64,000 nucleotides of DNA from Burkholderia sp. L27(2015). Its GTDB lineage: Bacteria; Pseudomonadota; Gammaproteobacteria; Burkholderiales; Burkholderiaceae. A program made the position numbers and the translations under genes. Of the stretch, positions 1-8,957 are shown piece by piece. The DNA is taken from the NCBI RefSeq assembly GCF_009765705.1, contig NZ_LMUX01000002.1, positions 1-64,000 of the forward strand, given 5' to 3'. The first letter of the stretch is position 1, and every line of letters begins with the position of its first letter. Below the pieces are notes generated by a model. That model made no database searches and was not told the origin of the DNA. It saw nothing but the letters and a program-made list of their open reading frames with translations.

Positions 1-270
1 GCGCGCGCGATCATCAGCCGGCCCAAGCTGTTGTTGCTCGACGAGCCGTCGATGGGGCTCTCGCCGATCATGGTGGAGAAGATCTTCGAGGTGGTGCGCG
101 AGATCGCCAAGGAGGGCTTGACGGTGTTGCTGGTGGAGCAGAATGCGCGCCTGGCGCTCAAAGCAGCTACCCGTGGCTATGTGATGGACTCGGGGCTGGT
201 GACCATGTCCGGTGATGCTAAAGACATGCTCGATGATCCCAAGGTGCGTGCGGCTTACTTGGGCGAATGA
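1..270 (+). CDS. livF: Branched-chain amino acid ABC transporter ATPase LivF, C-terminal part
   Basis: Only the last 89 codons are in the window; the frame is open from base 1. It is the cytoplasmic ATP-hydrolysing subunit of a high-affinity branched-chain amino acid importer. Visible are the Walker B/D-loop stretch LLLLDEPSMGLSP, the switch region LLVEQNARLAL and the family-typical end AAYLGE. The Walker A and signature motifs lie upstream, outside the window. The LivF assignment rests on the SMGLSP, VEQN and terminal YLGE features. The matching substrate-binding and permease genes would be expected upstream. A related periplasmic binding protein is encoded separately at 20236-21414, so the substrate of this system is inferred, not shown. 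Confidence 0.9.
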   Translation, partial: ARAIISRPKLLLLDEPSMGLSPIMVEKIFEVVREIAKEGLTVLLVEQNARLALKAATRGYVMDSGLVTMSGDAKDMLDDPKVRAAYLGE

Positions 271-364
271 GTGGGTGAGTTGGTGAATGAGCCGTTGAAT
301 ACGCGAACAGCGAGGCGAGCTACCATCTGAGCAGCTCCCAGAACTGTAGCTGCGACTCGATAGC

Positions 365-401
365 AAAAGGGCGATGCATTCAACTGCATCGCCCTTTTTT
401 T
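365..401. terminator. Rho-independent terminator after livF
   Basis: A perfect 10-bp stem (gggcgatgca / tgcatcgccc) with a 6-nt loop is followed by seven T on the plus strand and preceded by four A. It ends livF transcription and may also act on the convergent aminotransferase gene, whose stop is at 423. Confidence 0.93.
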
Positions 402-422
402 ACGGTCTAAATACCGCGAATA

Positions 423-1610
423 TCAATCGATGCTGTCCAGCACTTCCCGCAGCATCGCCAGCATCAGATCGATTTCACCGATGGTGACATTCAGCGCAGG
501 CATAAAGCGCAGCAAGTTAGGGCGTGCCGAATTCAGCAGCAAACCCTGCGGTTCCATCAAGCGTGCCTTCTCCACAATCTCGGCACCGTTATCCTTGCCC
601 AACAACAACGCGCGCAACAAGCCCTCGCCGCGTTCGCCTTCCATACCGCGCTCCTCCGAGAGCTTGAGCAATTCGCGGCTCAGATAATTGCCGCGTTCGC
701 GCACGCCTTCGAGGAAGCCCGGAGCAATCAAGGTTTCCAGCACGGCGACACCGACCGCTGTCATCAGCGGGTTGCCGTTGTAGGTGCCGCCCTGGTCGCC
801 CGCGACGAAGCAACACACTTCCTCTCGCGCCAGCAGGGCCGCCAGCGGCACGCCTGCGCCGATGCCCTTGGCCAGCGTCATGATGTCCGGCTCGATATTC
901 GACAATTGATACGCGAACAGCGTGCCGGCGCGTCCATAGCCGCTTTGCACCTCATCGACGATCAACAGCACATTGCGCTTGCGGGTCAACTCGCGCAACT
1001 GTTGCATAAATTCACGCGTGGCCGGGATGACGCCACCTTCGCCCTGGATCGGCTCGAGCATCACGGCCACGGTTTTATCGGTAATCAGTCGCTCGACCGA
1101 CGCGATATCGTTCAAATCGGCCTTCGGAAAACCGGGCACCTGCGGCGCGTATATCGTGTCCCAGCCGGGTTTGCCGCTGGCCGACATCGTGGCCAGCGTG
1201 CGGCCATGGAAACTGTGGTCGAACGTAATGATTTCGTAAGCGCCCGACTTATTCAGTTGGCCCCACTTGCGGGCGAGCTTGATCGCGCCTTCGTTGGCTT
1301 CCGCGCCGCTATTGGCGAAGAACACTTTCTGGAAGCAACTATTGGCGACGAGCAGGTTGGCCAGGCGCGCCATCGGCTCGTTGTAGAACGCGGGGCTGGG
1401 GTTGATCAGCTTGCGCGCCTGTACTTCGAGCGCTTCGATCACGACGTCGGGGCAGTGGCCCAGGCAGTTCACCGCCCAACCCTGCAGGAAGTCGAGATAA
1501 CGCTTGCCGTCACTGTCGGTCAACCACGAACCCTTACCGCTGGTAAAGACGGTATCGGGCCGGTTGGTGATGTACATCAGCGACTGGACGGGGTAGTCAT
1601 TCGATTTCAT
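423..1610 (-). CDS. argD: Acetylornithine aminotransferase (class III PLP aminotransferase)
   Basis: 395 aa. It transfers the amino group between N-acetylornithine and 2-oxoglutarate in arginine synthesis and may also act on succinyl-diaminopimelate. Class III features are visible: [18 protein letters not shown] for PLP phosphate binding, [14 protein letters not shown], the aspartate in [13 protein letters not shown], and the Schiff-base lysine in [15 protein letters not shown] chose the ATG at 1610 (MKSNDYPV). A longer frame to 1712 would add 34 residues translated through a terminator-like hairpin. The gene is monocistronic, with terminators on both sides. Related ornithine or GABA aminotransferases share the fold, so the exact substrate is inferred from family resemblance. 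Confidence 0.88.
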   Translation of the reverse strand: MKSNDYPVQSLMYITNRPDTVFTSGKGSWLTDSDGKRYLDFLQGWAVNCLGHCPDVVIEALEVQARKLINPSPAFYNEPMARLANLLVANSCFQKVFFANSGAEANEGAIKLARKWGQLNKSGAYEIITFDHSFHGRTLATMSASGKPGWDTIYAPQVPGFPKADLNDIASVERLITDKTVAVMLEPIQGEGGVIPATREFMQQLRELTRKRNVLLIVDEVQSGYGRAGTLFAYQLSNIEPDIMTLAKGIGAGVPLAALLAREEVCCFVAGDQGGTYNGNPLMTAVGVAVLETLIAPGFLEGVRERGNYLSRELLKLSEERGMEGERGEGLLRALLLGKDNGAEIVEKARLMEPQGLLLNSARPNLLRFMPALNVTIGEIDLMLAMLREVLDSID

Positions 1611-1650
1611 GGCAAGGGGCTCCGCACAAAGAACGTTCAAAGGGACACAG

Positions 1651-1688
1651 AAAAAAAACAAAGGCCACGGGGGTTGCCGTGGCCTTTT
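1651..1688 (-). terminator. Strong terminator on the minus strand, just upstream of argD
   Basis: An 11-bp perfect stem (aaaggccacgg / ccgtggccttt, bases 1660-1687) with a 6-nt loop is followed on the minus strand by T3-G-T8. It most likely ends the reductase transcript that stops at 1868. It sits only 40 bp before the argD start codon, so it could also act as a leader attenuator. Confidence 0.85.
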
Positions 1689-1867
1689 GAGTTCGGGACG
1701 CATGAAGCTCAATGCTCAGACGAAACCCGCGACGAAAGGTCGGCTTGCAGGCGGTTTTACCGCGCAAAGCAGGTTACCGCGACGTCGCAGCGAGAGCAGG
1801 GCAGAGTTCATGCCAAAAAGAATACGCTACGCGGCGGCGGTTTGTCAAAATGGATTACGTATACAAG

Positions 1868-2905
1868 CTAATCCTGCAGCGGATTGGCGAGGTCCGCCGC
1901 ACTGGTAAACGCATCGGCGAAAAATTCGTCGTCGGGCAACCCATGCTGTCCGATGAAATCGCGCCGGGCCGCCTCGACCATCACCGGCGCGCCGCAGGCA
2001 TAAACCTGGTGCGCACTCAAGTCTGGCAGATCGGCAATGACAGCATGATGAACCAAGCCACGGCGGCCCTGCCACGCGTCTTCAAGCGGCGCGTCGGACA
2101 GCACAGGCACGAACGTGAAGTTCGGCACCTGGCTTGCCCATTCTTGGGCGAGCGTGAGCAAATACAAATCCTTTTTACGGCGTGCACCCCAATACAAGGT
2201 CATCGGGCGTTCGATTTTCTTGAAGATGGCGTGCTCGATAATCGCCTTGATCGGTGCGAAGCCGGTGCCGGAGGCCAGTAGCACAATCGGCTTGTCGGAA
2301 TTTTCGCGTAGAAAGAACGTGCCCAGCGGGCCTTCGAAGCGCAGGATCTCGCGTTCTTTCATGCTGCCGAACACATGATCGGTGAACTGGCCGCCCGGCA
2401 TGTGGCGGATATGCAATTCCAGCAGGCCTTCATGATGCGGGGCATTGGCGATCGAGTAACTGCGGCGCTGGCCATCGCGCAAAATGAATTCGAGATACTG
2501 TCCGGCAAAGAATTGCAGCCGTTCGTTGGCCGGCAGTTGCAGACCCATGATGACGACGTCGTCGACCACGCGGTTTATCACATTGACCCGGCACGGCAGC
2601 TTTTTGATCGGCATGTCGCCGGCGCCGTTGACCTCGCGGATGTCGATCAGCAAATCGCTGAGCGGGTTGGCGCAGCACAGCAGCGCACCGCCGCGCATCT
2701 TCTCGTCGTTGGCGAGGGCAGATGCCGCGTGTGGGCCGTGCTCGACCTCGCCTTCGATCAACATGCCCTTGCAGGAGCCGCAGGCGCCGTTCTTGCAACC
2801 GTAGGGCAATCCGATGCCCTGACGCAGCGCTGCGGTGAGCACCGGTTCGCCGGGCTCGACTTGGAAAGTCCGACCGCTATGCCGGAGCGTTACATTAAAT
2901 GCCAT
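1868..2905 (-). CDS. 2Fe-2S/FAD oxidoreductase (CDP-6-deoxy-glucoseen reductase family)
   Basis: 345 aa. Domain order is an N-terminal plant-type [2Fe-2S] ferredoxin (about 1-90), an FAD-binding barrel, then an NAD-binding domain. The cluster cysteines are in GCKNGACGSCKG and the later LLCC. RRSYSIANAP is the flavin-binding signature and ASGTGFAPIK the nicotinamide-binding loop. Such single-chain reductases pass electrons from NAD(P)H to a partner oxygenase or dehydratase. No partner lies next to it here, so the partner is unknown. Neither the ATG at 2905 nor a second one at 2917 has a clear Shine-Dalgarno; I chose 2905 (MAFNVTLRH) on similarity. Burkholderia genomes usually label this protein as the glucoseen reductase, but no deoxysugar cluster is seen. 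Confidence 0.8.
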   Translation of the reverse strand: MAFNVTLRHSGRTFQVEPGEPVLTAALRQGIGLPYGCKNGACGSCKGMLIEGEVEHGPHAASALANDEKMRGGALLCCANPLSDLLIDIREVNGAGDMPIKKLPCRVNVINRVVDDVVIMGLQLPANERLQFFAGQYLEFILRDGQRRSYSIANAPHHEGLLELHIRHMPGGQFTDHVFGSMKEREILRFEGPLGTFFLRENSDKPIVLLASGTGFAPIKAIIEHAIFKKIERPMTLYWGARRKKDLYLLTLAQEWASQVPNFTFVPVLSDAPLEDAWQGRRGLVHHAVIADLPDLSAHQVYACGAPVMVEAARRDFIGQHGLPDDEFFADAFTSAADLANPLQD

Positions 2906-2990
2906 AACTATGATCAAAAATCAAAAAAACAGATTACGTTAAAAGGGTGTTCCAATCGCGCCATTCGCCACGACGTTACAATCCAGCCTT

Positions 2991-4073
2991 ATGAAAGCCC
3001 TACAAAAATTTGGCAACCTCGGACGTCCGCGGGTGTTGATCGTTGGCTGCGGCGACGTAGGCACGCGTTGTATCGACGCGCTGGGCAAGCGTTTCCGTAT
3101 TTTTGCGGTGACGCGCGACCTGCAGAATGCCGCGGCCTTGCGCATGCACGGCGCCACACCGGTCTACGCCGACCTCGATCGACCTGGAAGCCTGCATCGA
3201 ATCGCGGCGCTCGCGCCTTGGATTCTGCATTTGGCGCCGCCTCCGACAACCGGTGCGACCGATACGCGCACCCGCAGTCTGCTGGCAGCGCTGGGACGAG
3301 CTCAGGCAAGGGGCCGAGCACCGCTGCGGCGCAGTTCGGGCAACACGCCGTCCAATATGCCGCGCATTAGGCCGCGTAATACCCATGCGGCATGCGTGCC
3401 CCGCATGGCGGTCGGCCGCCTGCGCCGTCGGATGGCATCCCTGTGCATTGTACCCGAGCCCGGTTTGGCCCCCGCGAGGATCCTGTCTTACGCCAGCACC
3501 TCAGGTGTATACGGCGACTGCGCAGGGGCACTGATCGACGAGACGCGCCCGACACGCCCGGCCAACCCTCGTGCGATTCGTCGCGTGGATGCCGAAACCG
3601 CATTGCGCGATGCCGGCGTGCGTGGGCTGATATCGCTGCGAGTCATGCGGATCCCCGGCATTTACGCGGCTGATCGCCTGCCGCTGGCGCGCTTGAACAA
3701 AGGCACCCCCGCGCTATGTCCGGCCGACGACGTGTACACCAGCCACATTCATGCCGACGATCTGGCAAGCATATTGTGTCGCGCTCTGTGGCGCGGTATG
3801 CCGCAGCGCGTGGTCCATGCGAGCGACGATAGTCGATTGAAAATGGGAGATTACTTCGATCTGGTCGCCCGGACTCATGGCTTGCCCTTGCCGCGGCGCA
3901 TTGCACGCGAGCAGGCTGGGCGCGAACTGGAGCCTATGCTGCTGTCGTTCATGCGTGAATCGCGCAGGCTCGACAACACGAGACTCAAACGCGAATTGGG
4001 CGTGCGCTTGCGTTATCCAAGTGTCACCGAGTTTTTGCAGGAATACGCTTTGCAACGTACTTCGCTTACGTGA
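2991..4073 (+). CDS. NAD-dependent epimerase/dehydratase-like SDR protein
   Basis: 360 aa. The N-terminal Rossmann motif RVLIVGCGDVGTRC (about 14-27) and the YASTSGVYGD strand (about 167-176) mark an atypical extended short-chain dehydrogenase of the kind often annotated as a sugar epimerase. No substrate can be named. Between HLAPPPTTGATDTRTRSLL and the YASTSGVYGD strand lies a stretch of about 55 residues (roughly 105-160) that is very rich in arginine and low in complexity. It breaks the usual spacing of the fold. The frame stays open, so this is an insertion or divergence, not a frameshift. The stop overlaps the end of the convergent small membrane gene by 8 bp. Confidence 0.75.
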   Translation: MKALQKFGNLGRPRVLIVGCGDVGTRCIDALGKRFRIFAVTRDLQNAAALRMHGATPVYADLDRPGSLHRIAALAPWILHLAPPPTTGATDTRTRSLLAALGRAQARGRAPLRRSSGNTPSNMPRIRPRNTHAACVPRMAVGRLRRRMASLCIVPEPGLAPARILSYASTSGVYGDCAGALIDETRPTRPANPRAIRRVDAETALRDAGVRGLISLRVMRIPGIYAADRLPLARLNKGTPALCPADDVYTSHIHADDLASILCRALWRGMPQRVVHASDDSRLKMGDYFDLVARTHGLPLPRRIAREQAGRELEPMLLSFMRESRRLDNTRLKRELGVRLRYPSVTEFLQEYALQRTSLT

Positions 4074-4254
4074 GCAATGGCACGCACTCCAGCACGATCA
4101 AGCTGATCAGCGCGCCGATCACGGCGCCGGCGAGTTGGGGATTGATGCGATTAAGTTGATAGGCCGTCACGGTAAGCGCGGCCGCAAGGGTGGCGACCAG
4201 CAGTAGGGCGCTACCGACATAGACGAAGTCAACGCTTAAACCGTTCCAGTTCAT
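4066..4254 (-). CDS. Small two-helix membrane protein
   Basis: 62 aa. The ATG at 4254 (MNWNGLSVDF) is preceded by a strong GGAGG at 7-bp spacing, which decides the start over a longer frame to 4293. Two hydrophobic segments (about residues 10-28 and 40-60) flank a short polar turn with NRINPQ. I recognise no named family. The clear ribosome binding site and intact frame argue that it is translated. It is convergent with and slightly overlaps the SDR gene. Function unknown; a predicted inner-membrane protein. Confidence 0.7.
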   Translation of the reverse strand: MNWNGLSVDFVYVGSALLLVATLAAALTVTAYQLNRINPQLAGAVIGALISLIVLECVPLLT

Positions 4255-4385
4255 GATGACCTCCGTGATCGACCGTGCGAGTCGACTCTTCAAGTATAGG
4301 AGAGGTCAGCCATGAAAACACGTTGCGGTGCATCCGTCTGGCGTTGGCAGTGAGATGCAAAAAGCGTGTTTCGGTGCCGCTGCCG

Positions 4386-5093
4386 TCAGTCTTGCGCCTG
4401 CAAGCGGGCAAGTTCGGCCGCTCCCAGCCACATCCATAGTCCAGGCGCAAGTTCCGGGGGCAGGGCGAAACCGCCGATCGCGTGGCGGTGTAAGCTTTCA
4501 ACCCGGTTGCCCACTGCCGCCAGCATCCGCTTTACCTGATGGTATTTGCCTTCGAGGATGTTCAACTCGAGTTCGTGCGCGGTCCGGCGACGAGCAGCCA
4601 GTGCGCGTAACGCAGTGGATTCGCCGTGCAGCATGACGCCGGCGCATAGGGTTTCGAGCTGATTTTCGTCCAACGGATGCTTGACGCCAACGTGATACAC
4701 CTTGGAAACCTTGCGTTTTGGCGCGGTGTAGGCGTGGATAAAAGCGCCATCGTCCGAGAGCAGGATCAACCCCGTCGTGTCCTGATCGAGCCGCCCCACG
4801 CATTGCACGCCGCGCTCACGAAGCGGTGCGGGTAGCAGGCTGAAAATGCTGCTGTGGTGCTGCGGCGTATGCGAACACTCGAAGCCGGCCGGTTTGTGCA
4901 TGGCCAGGTAGACCTTCTCATGAAAGGCCCAGACGACGTTATCCACAGTGAATGTAAGGCCCTCGGTCTCGAACCTTCGATGCGGGTCCACGCATGGCTC
5001 GCCGGCGATGGCGACTGCGCCGCTCGCGACGAGCGCCTGGCACTGGCGCCGACTGCCAAACCCTTGCGTATGAAGGATGCGTTCGAGTTCCAT
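4386..5093 (-). CDS. rsuA: 16S rRNA pseudouridine(516) synthase RsuA
   Basis: 235 aa. It has an N-terminal S4 RNA-binding domain (ILHTQGFGSRRQCQALVASG) followed by the RsuA/RluB/E/F catalytic domain. The catalytic aspartate lies in GRLDQDTTGLILLSDDG, and the family motif EGKYHQVKRMLAAVGN is near the C-terminus. It converts U516 of 16S rRNA to pseudouridine during 30S assembly. I chose the ATG at 5093; a TTG at 5108 is in frame but has no better ribosome site. RsuA rather than RluE is inferred from the presence of the S4 domain and the length. It is a single gene with no functional link to its neighbours. Confidence 0.87.
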   Translation of the reverse strand: MELERILHTQGFGSRRQCQALVASGAVAIAGEPCVDPHRRFETEGLTFTVDNVVWAFHEKVYLAMHKPAGFECSHTPQHHSSIFSLLPAPLRERGVQCVGRLDQDTTGLILLSDDGAFIHAYTAPKRKVSKVYHVGVKHPLDENQLETLCAGVMLHGESTALRALAARRRTAHELELNILEGKYHQVKRMLAAVGNRVESLHRHAIGGFALPPELAPGLWMWLGAAELARLQAQD

Positions 5094-5324
5094 CGGAACG
5101 GGTTCCAAAAAACGAAGTATATGGCCCGAGAGGTCTCCTGCGGCCGCCGGGCAGGATCGACGTTATTGGTGTTTTCGTCAAGCGTAAGAGGGTGAGGTAA
5201 ATCTGGGTTGGTCTTATTTTAAGTAAGAAACGCTCGAAGAAACCCCGATTGGCGCAGGCTGTGTCGGTTTACCGCTCTGAAGGTGTTCAACCCGATACCC
5301 AAACCGGCCTCCGACCACTATCCA

Positions 5325-5352
5325 AGCCGGGTTTCGAGCCGGGTTTCGAGCC
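5325..5352. repeat. 12-bp tandem repeat before the CSS-EAL gene
   Basis: The unit agccgggtttcg is present in two exact abutting copies (5325-5336 and 5337-5348) plus a third start at 5349. It lies about 50 bp before the ATG at 5400. It is one of several 12-bp periodic repeats just upstream of start codons in this window. Confidence 0.85.
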
Positions 5353-5399
5353 ACTTCTCAGCCCGCTACCTCGATCCGATTTCAGACCTTACTCCCACC

Positions 5400-6986
5400 A
5401 TGCGGCCCTTTCCCAAACTCTCGGCGCCTGAATGGCACCGACTCGGCGCAGCAAGCCTGAGCGCCTGCGTGGTGCTCGCGCTCAGTCTGCTGCTGGCCCA
5501 CTGGGGGGCGCAGCGGCTGGCCCATCGCCAGGAGCAGCAGCTACTGGCGAGCGCCGCGCAGGGAATAGGGCGCGCCATCGATCACGTCTTTCTGGAGGTG
5601 CTGCCCGCAGTCAGCAGCGACGCGCCACTGTTGACCCGCCCATGCGATTCGGTAAGCGCGGCGTTGCGCGATCAGGTCACACGCTTGCCTTACCTCAGCG
5701 CCATTCATCTGATCGAGCGCGGGCAGATTTATTGCTCATCGATCAGCGGTTTTGCGCCAGACGACGGCATACCGTTGTTGGCTGACGTGCCCGATGCTTC
5801 AGGCATCGGCACTGCTCGATTGGCCGGTCAATTTGCCGATCGGCCGGTGCTTACGGTGCGAGGGCCGCAGACGCAGGACCGGCAGGTGGTCGCCTTGATC
5901 GACAGCGCTTATTTCACCGACTTGCTTGCCGCGCAGCAAAGCCGCAGCTACGCGGGCGTGAGTGCGCAGATCGGGCCCATTGCGCTGACGAGTCGCGGCA
6001 GTGGCACGGCCTCAAGCACACCAATGCATCCGAATTTCATACGTGCCGCCGAAGCGGGTTTACCTCGTCTGGCAGTGGAAATCGAACCCTCGGCGCGGTA
6101 CACGGCCTTCCTGGCAGCCGCGCAGTACCCGCGTCTCGCTTTGCTTGGCATTGCGTTCGCGGCGTTGGTTTTTTCCCTTGTCTATCGGTACTGCGAGCGC
6201 GACCGCCGCGCTGCGCTGCGCTTGCGACGCGCCATCGACGAACGGGCCTTTATTCCGTACTATCAGCCGCTGATCGACGCCCACCTGGGACATTGCGTGG
6301 GCGTCGAAGTGCTGGCGCGCTGGCGTACCCCAGACGGTCAAATCCTTAGCCCTGCCGCATTTATCGATCTGGCTGAACGCAGCGGTCTGGTGATCCCGTT
6401 GACGCGCCAACTGATGGAGCGGGTTGCGGTAGACCTGCGCTCAGGAGCCTTCCCGCCGGGCTGTCGAGTCGCGATCAATCTCTCGAGCCGGCATTTGTGC
6501 GATAGCGTCATAGTCGAGGATCTGCGCGGAATTTTTCACGATCTGCTGCCGCACTATCGGCTGGACGTCGAAGTTACCGAGCGCGCGGTGATCGGCGATT
6601 TCACACAAGCGCAAGCGGTGTTGGATCAGATTCGTCAATTGGGCGTTGAAATCGCCGTCGACGATTTCGGCACCGATTACAGCTCATTAAAATACCTGCA
6701 GCAGTTCCGCTTCGACGTGTTGAAAATAGATCGCAGTTTCGTGGCAGGGTTACCCGACGACGCCACCAGCCTCGCGATTGTCTCGGCGTTATACACACTG
6801 AGTGCAAAGCTCGGCATGCAAGTGATCGCCGAAGGCGTCGAAACCGAAGCGCAGGTTGAGATTCTGCTAGCGCAAGGCATCTCGTTGCTGCAGGGGTATT
6901 ACTACAGCCCGCCGCTCGCGTTCAATGCGTTGCTTACCTGGCTGGCTGAGCGAGAAAGGCCGGCGGGCGCCCCTACTGCCGCTTGA
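5400..6986 (+). CDS. CSS-motif EAL domain cyclic-di-GMP phosphodiesterase
   Basis: 528 aa from the ATG at 5400. One transmembrane helix near the N-terminus is followed by a periplasmic CSS domain (RPCDS, then YCSSISG), a second helix at about 250-268, and a cytoplasmic EAL domain. The EAL active site is well preserved: EVLARW in place of ExLxR, INLSSRHL, the glutamate in DVEVTER, DDFGTDYSSL, KIDRSF and EGVETEAQ. It should hydrolyse c-di-GMP to pGpG. In PdeB/PdeC-type proteins the periplasmic cysteines form a disulfide that gates activity; that role is known for the family, not shown here. A GTG at 5283 is in frame but would add a repetitive 39-residue stretch. There is no GGDEF domain. Confidence 0.87.
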   Translation: MRPFPKLSAPEWHRLGAASLSACVVLALSLLLAHWGAQRLAHRQEQQLLASAAQGIGRAIDHVFLEVLPAVSSDAPLLTRPCDSVSAALRDQVTRLPYLSAIHLIERGQIYCSSISGFAPDDGIPLLADVPDASGIGTARLAGQFADRPVLTVRGPQTQDRQVVALIDSAYFTDLLAAQQSRSYAGVSAQIGPIALTSRGSGTASSTPMHPNFIRAAEAGLPRLAVEIEPSARYTAFLAAAQYPRLALLGIAFAALVFSLVYRYCERDRRAALRLRRAIDERAFIPYYQPLIDAHLGHCVGVEVLARWRTPDGQILSPAAFIDLAERSGLVIPLTRQLMERVAVDLRSGAFPPGCRVAINLSSRHLCDSVIVEDLRGIFHDLLPHYRLDVEVTERAVIGDFTQAQAVLDQIRQLGVEIAVDDFGTDYSSLKYLQQFRFDVLKIDRSFVAGLPDDATSLAIVSALYTLSAKLGMQVIAEGVETEAQVEILLAQGISLLQGYYYSPPLAFNALLTWLAERERPAGAPTAA

Positions 6987-7084
6987 GCACCCCTCTCATC
7001 CTGCTACCGTTTCTTGTATAGTCTGTAATAGGACTAGAAGCCATTAAGCAAAAAACGAGAAGGCTGAACAAAGGGTAAGACATC

Positions 7085-7279
7085 GTGTTAAAAGAAAATG
7101 TGCGGACGCTTTGGATGTGCGTTGCCGTCGCTGGCGCGTTCGTATCGGTCGGTGGCATTTGCCTGACGATAGGAGGGTTGTTGCTCATCGAATATGACCT
7201 GACCAAACTCGGTGTCGGAATGATCGTCGTGGGCACCTTGACCTACGTAACCATCTTGAATCGGATTGGTCAGGACTAG
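7085..7279 (+). CDS. Small two-helix membrane protein, hypothetical
   Basis: 64 aa starting at GTG 7085 with a purine-rich site (aagggtaag) about 8 bp upstream. Two hydrophobic segments (about 9-33 and 41-58) are joined by a charged loop (EYDLTK). The frame ends 9 bp before the end of the convergent aldolase gene. I recognise no family. A minus-strand frame across the same bases (6973-7236) is less convincing because it overlaps the EAL gene end and has no ribosome site. Reality is likely but not certain. Confidence 0.5.
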   Translation: MLKENVRTLWMCVAVAGAFVSVGGICLTIGGLLLIEYDLTKLGVGMIVVGTLTYVTILNRIGQD

Positions 7280-7287
7280 CAGAAAAA

Positions 7288-8082
7288 TCACGCCATGAAA
7301 TTCTCACCATCGCCGGCGAGCACCGATTTGATACTCAACAAGTGTTGCTGTGCGCTGGCCGGATCCCCTTCGCGCATCTGCCGATAAGTCTTTAATGCGA
7401 TCTCATGCGGTATCGGTTTGATGCGCCGTCCAGTGCTCAGCGCTGTAACCTGCACCTGCGCCGCGCGTTCCAGATAATAGAGGTCGTCCCACGCTTCGGC
7501 AATGTTGGGGCCAACCACCATCACGCCATGATTACGCAGGAAAATCACATCGGCGTCGCCCAGGGCGCCGGCGATTCGATCACCTTCGGAATTGTCCAGC
7601 GCCAGCCCGTTGTAATTTTCATCGACAGCCGTGCGGCCATAAAATTTCAATGCGGTCTGACCCGCCCAGACAAGCGGTTCGCCCTCCACCATGGCAAGCG
7701 CGGTTGCGTACGGCATGTGGGTATGAAAGGCCGCGACGACCCGCGGTTTTTGTTTATGCAGCCGCGCATGTATGTAGAACGCGGTCGCTTCGGGCTTGCC
7801 GTGACCGGCAATCACGTGTCCGTCGAAATCGCAAATCAACAGGCTGGACGCGGTAACCTGCTCGAAAGCCAAACCGTACGGATTCACGAGAAACAGGCCT
7901 TCGCAGCCCGGCACCAACGCAGAAAAGTGATTGCAAATTCCCTCGGCCATGCCCAACCGCGCGGCCATGCGGAAGCACGCTGCAAGATCGATGCGGGCCT
8001 GCACGACCGCTTGTGTATCTAGTCTGCCATAACGCAGGATTGCGGCTGAGTCGGCGCCGCCAGTCGTCAATTCATGGGCCAT
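7288..8082 (-). CDS. Class II aldolase/adducin domain protein
   Basis: 264 aa, full length for the family, with a good ribosome site (gggaagg) before the ATG at 8082. The zinc ligands of class II aldolases are visible in AFHTHMPYATALAM and in FLRNHGVMVVG. MAEGICNHFSALVP matches the phosphate-binding start of the fold. Members act as fuculose-, ribulose- or ketoacid-phosphate aldolases/epimerases; the substrate here cannot be told. It probably forms a unit with the HAD hydrolase gene just upstream (8232-8957), opposite a LysR regulator, suggesting a small catabolic operon. Confidence 0.82.
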   Translation of the reverse strand: MAHELTTGGADSAAILRYGRLDTQAVVQARIDLAACFRMAARLGMAEGICNHFSALVPGCEGLFLVNPYGLAFEQVTASSLLICDFDGHVIAGHGKPEATAFYIHARLHKQKPRVVAAFHTHMPYATALAMVEGEPLVWAGQTALKFYGRTAVDENYNGLALDNSEGDRIAGALGDADVIFLRNHGVMVVGPNIAEAWDDLYYLERAAQVQVTALSTGRRIKPIPHEIALKTYRQMREGDPASAQQHLLSIKSVLAGDGENFMA

Positions 8083-8180
8083 CTTGGACCTTCCCTAATC
8101 TAATCAATACGTTCCAATCGATACGCTCGAACGTGCACGCCTTGCGGATATGTTAGTCCGGAGCAATAGGCCGGGCTTAA

Positions 8181-8210
8181 AGCCAGCGAGCTTAGAGCCG
8201 GCGAGCTTGC
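8181..8210. repeat. 15-bp imperfect direct repeat between HAD and aldolase genes
   Basis: agccagcgagcttag is followed directly by agccggcgagcttgc, differing at three positions. The rest of this short gap shows nothing further. Confidence 0.6.
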
Positions 8211-8231
8211 GGATTAAACTTTCCGATCGCG

Positions 8232-8957
8232 CTACGCATTGGGCTTAAACCCCCAACCGAGCGAGTCGAATAATTCCGGCACGCCGTCTAGTGTAGCCAG
8301 TGTCGCATCCGCGGTGTAATCGGCAAGCGGCTTGCGCCCGGTACCCCGGTCTATCCATACGCAGCGGAATTTCATATCGCGTGCGGCGGCATGGTCCAGG
8401 TGCGGGCTTGCGCAAATATGAACCACGTCTGCCAGGCCAACGCCAAGCTGCGCGTGAGCGTATTCGAAAATGCGCCGCGACGGCTTGTAAGCGCCAGCTT
8501 GCTCGGCGGTTATCATGCGGTCGATGTAGCCGCCCATTTGCGCGACATTGCCGGCGATGATCGCGTCGTCGGTGTTCGAAATAATGCACAGCTTGAACCC
8601 GTCCGCTTTAAGGCGCGCCAGCGTAGGCACGACCTCGGGAAAAGGCGGCATTTTGGCAATGCGGCTCGTCAGGATGTCGATATCCTCGGGCGCATAGCGC
8701 ATGCCCAACTCGGTCATGGCCAGGCGTAGCCCTTCCCCGGCCACTTCCTTGAACGTGCGATGGGGCGCGGTTTGCTCTAGCGCATGCTCATACTTGTCAT
8801 AAATCTGAATCAAGCGCATCGGGTCGATATCTGCATGGCCGCGGATGGCAAGAATATGCTGGACCGCCGCGAGCAAACCCTCGTCCCATTGGATCAAGGT
8901 GCCGTAGCAGTCAAAGGTCAGCCACTCAGGGCGTGTCGTATGGTGCAGAGTGTTCAT
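8232..8957 (-). CDS. Haloacid dehalogenase type II-like HAD hydrolase
   Basis: 241 aa from the ATG at 8957; a TTG at 8972 would add five residues. HAD motifs are in order: motif I TFDCYGTLI with the nucleophile aspartate, motif II IISNTDDAI, motif III lysine in AGAYKPSRRIFEYA, and a closing acidic/aromatic region. Spacing and overall length fit the L-2-haloacid dehalogenase type II group, which releases halide from 2-haloacids. Many relatives are general phosphatases, so the reaction is inferred. It lies 150 bp upstream of the class II aldolase gene on the same strand and is divergent from a LysR gene. Confidence 0.8.
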   Translation of the reverse strand: MNTLHHTTRPEWLTFDCYGTLIQWDEGLLAAVQHILAIRGHADIDPMRLIQIYDKYEHALEQTAPHRTFKEVAGEGLRLAMTELGMRYAPEDIDILTSRIAKMPPFPEVVPTLARLKADGFKLCIISNTDDAIIAGNVAQMGGYIDRMITAEQAGAYKPSRRIFEYAHAQLGVGLADVVHICASPHLDHAAARDMKFRCVWIDRGTGRKPLADYTADATLATLDGVPELFDSLGWGFKPNA

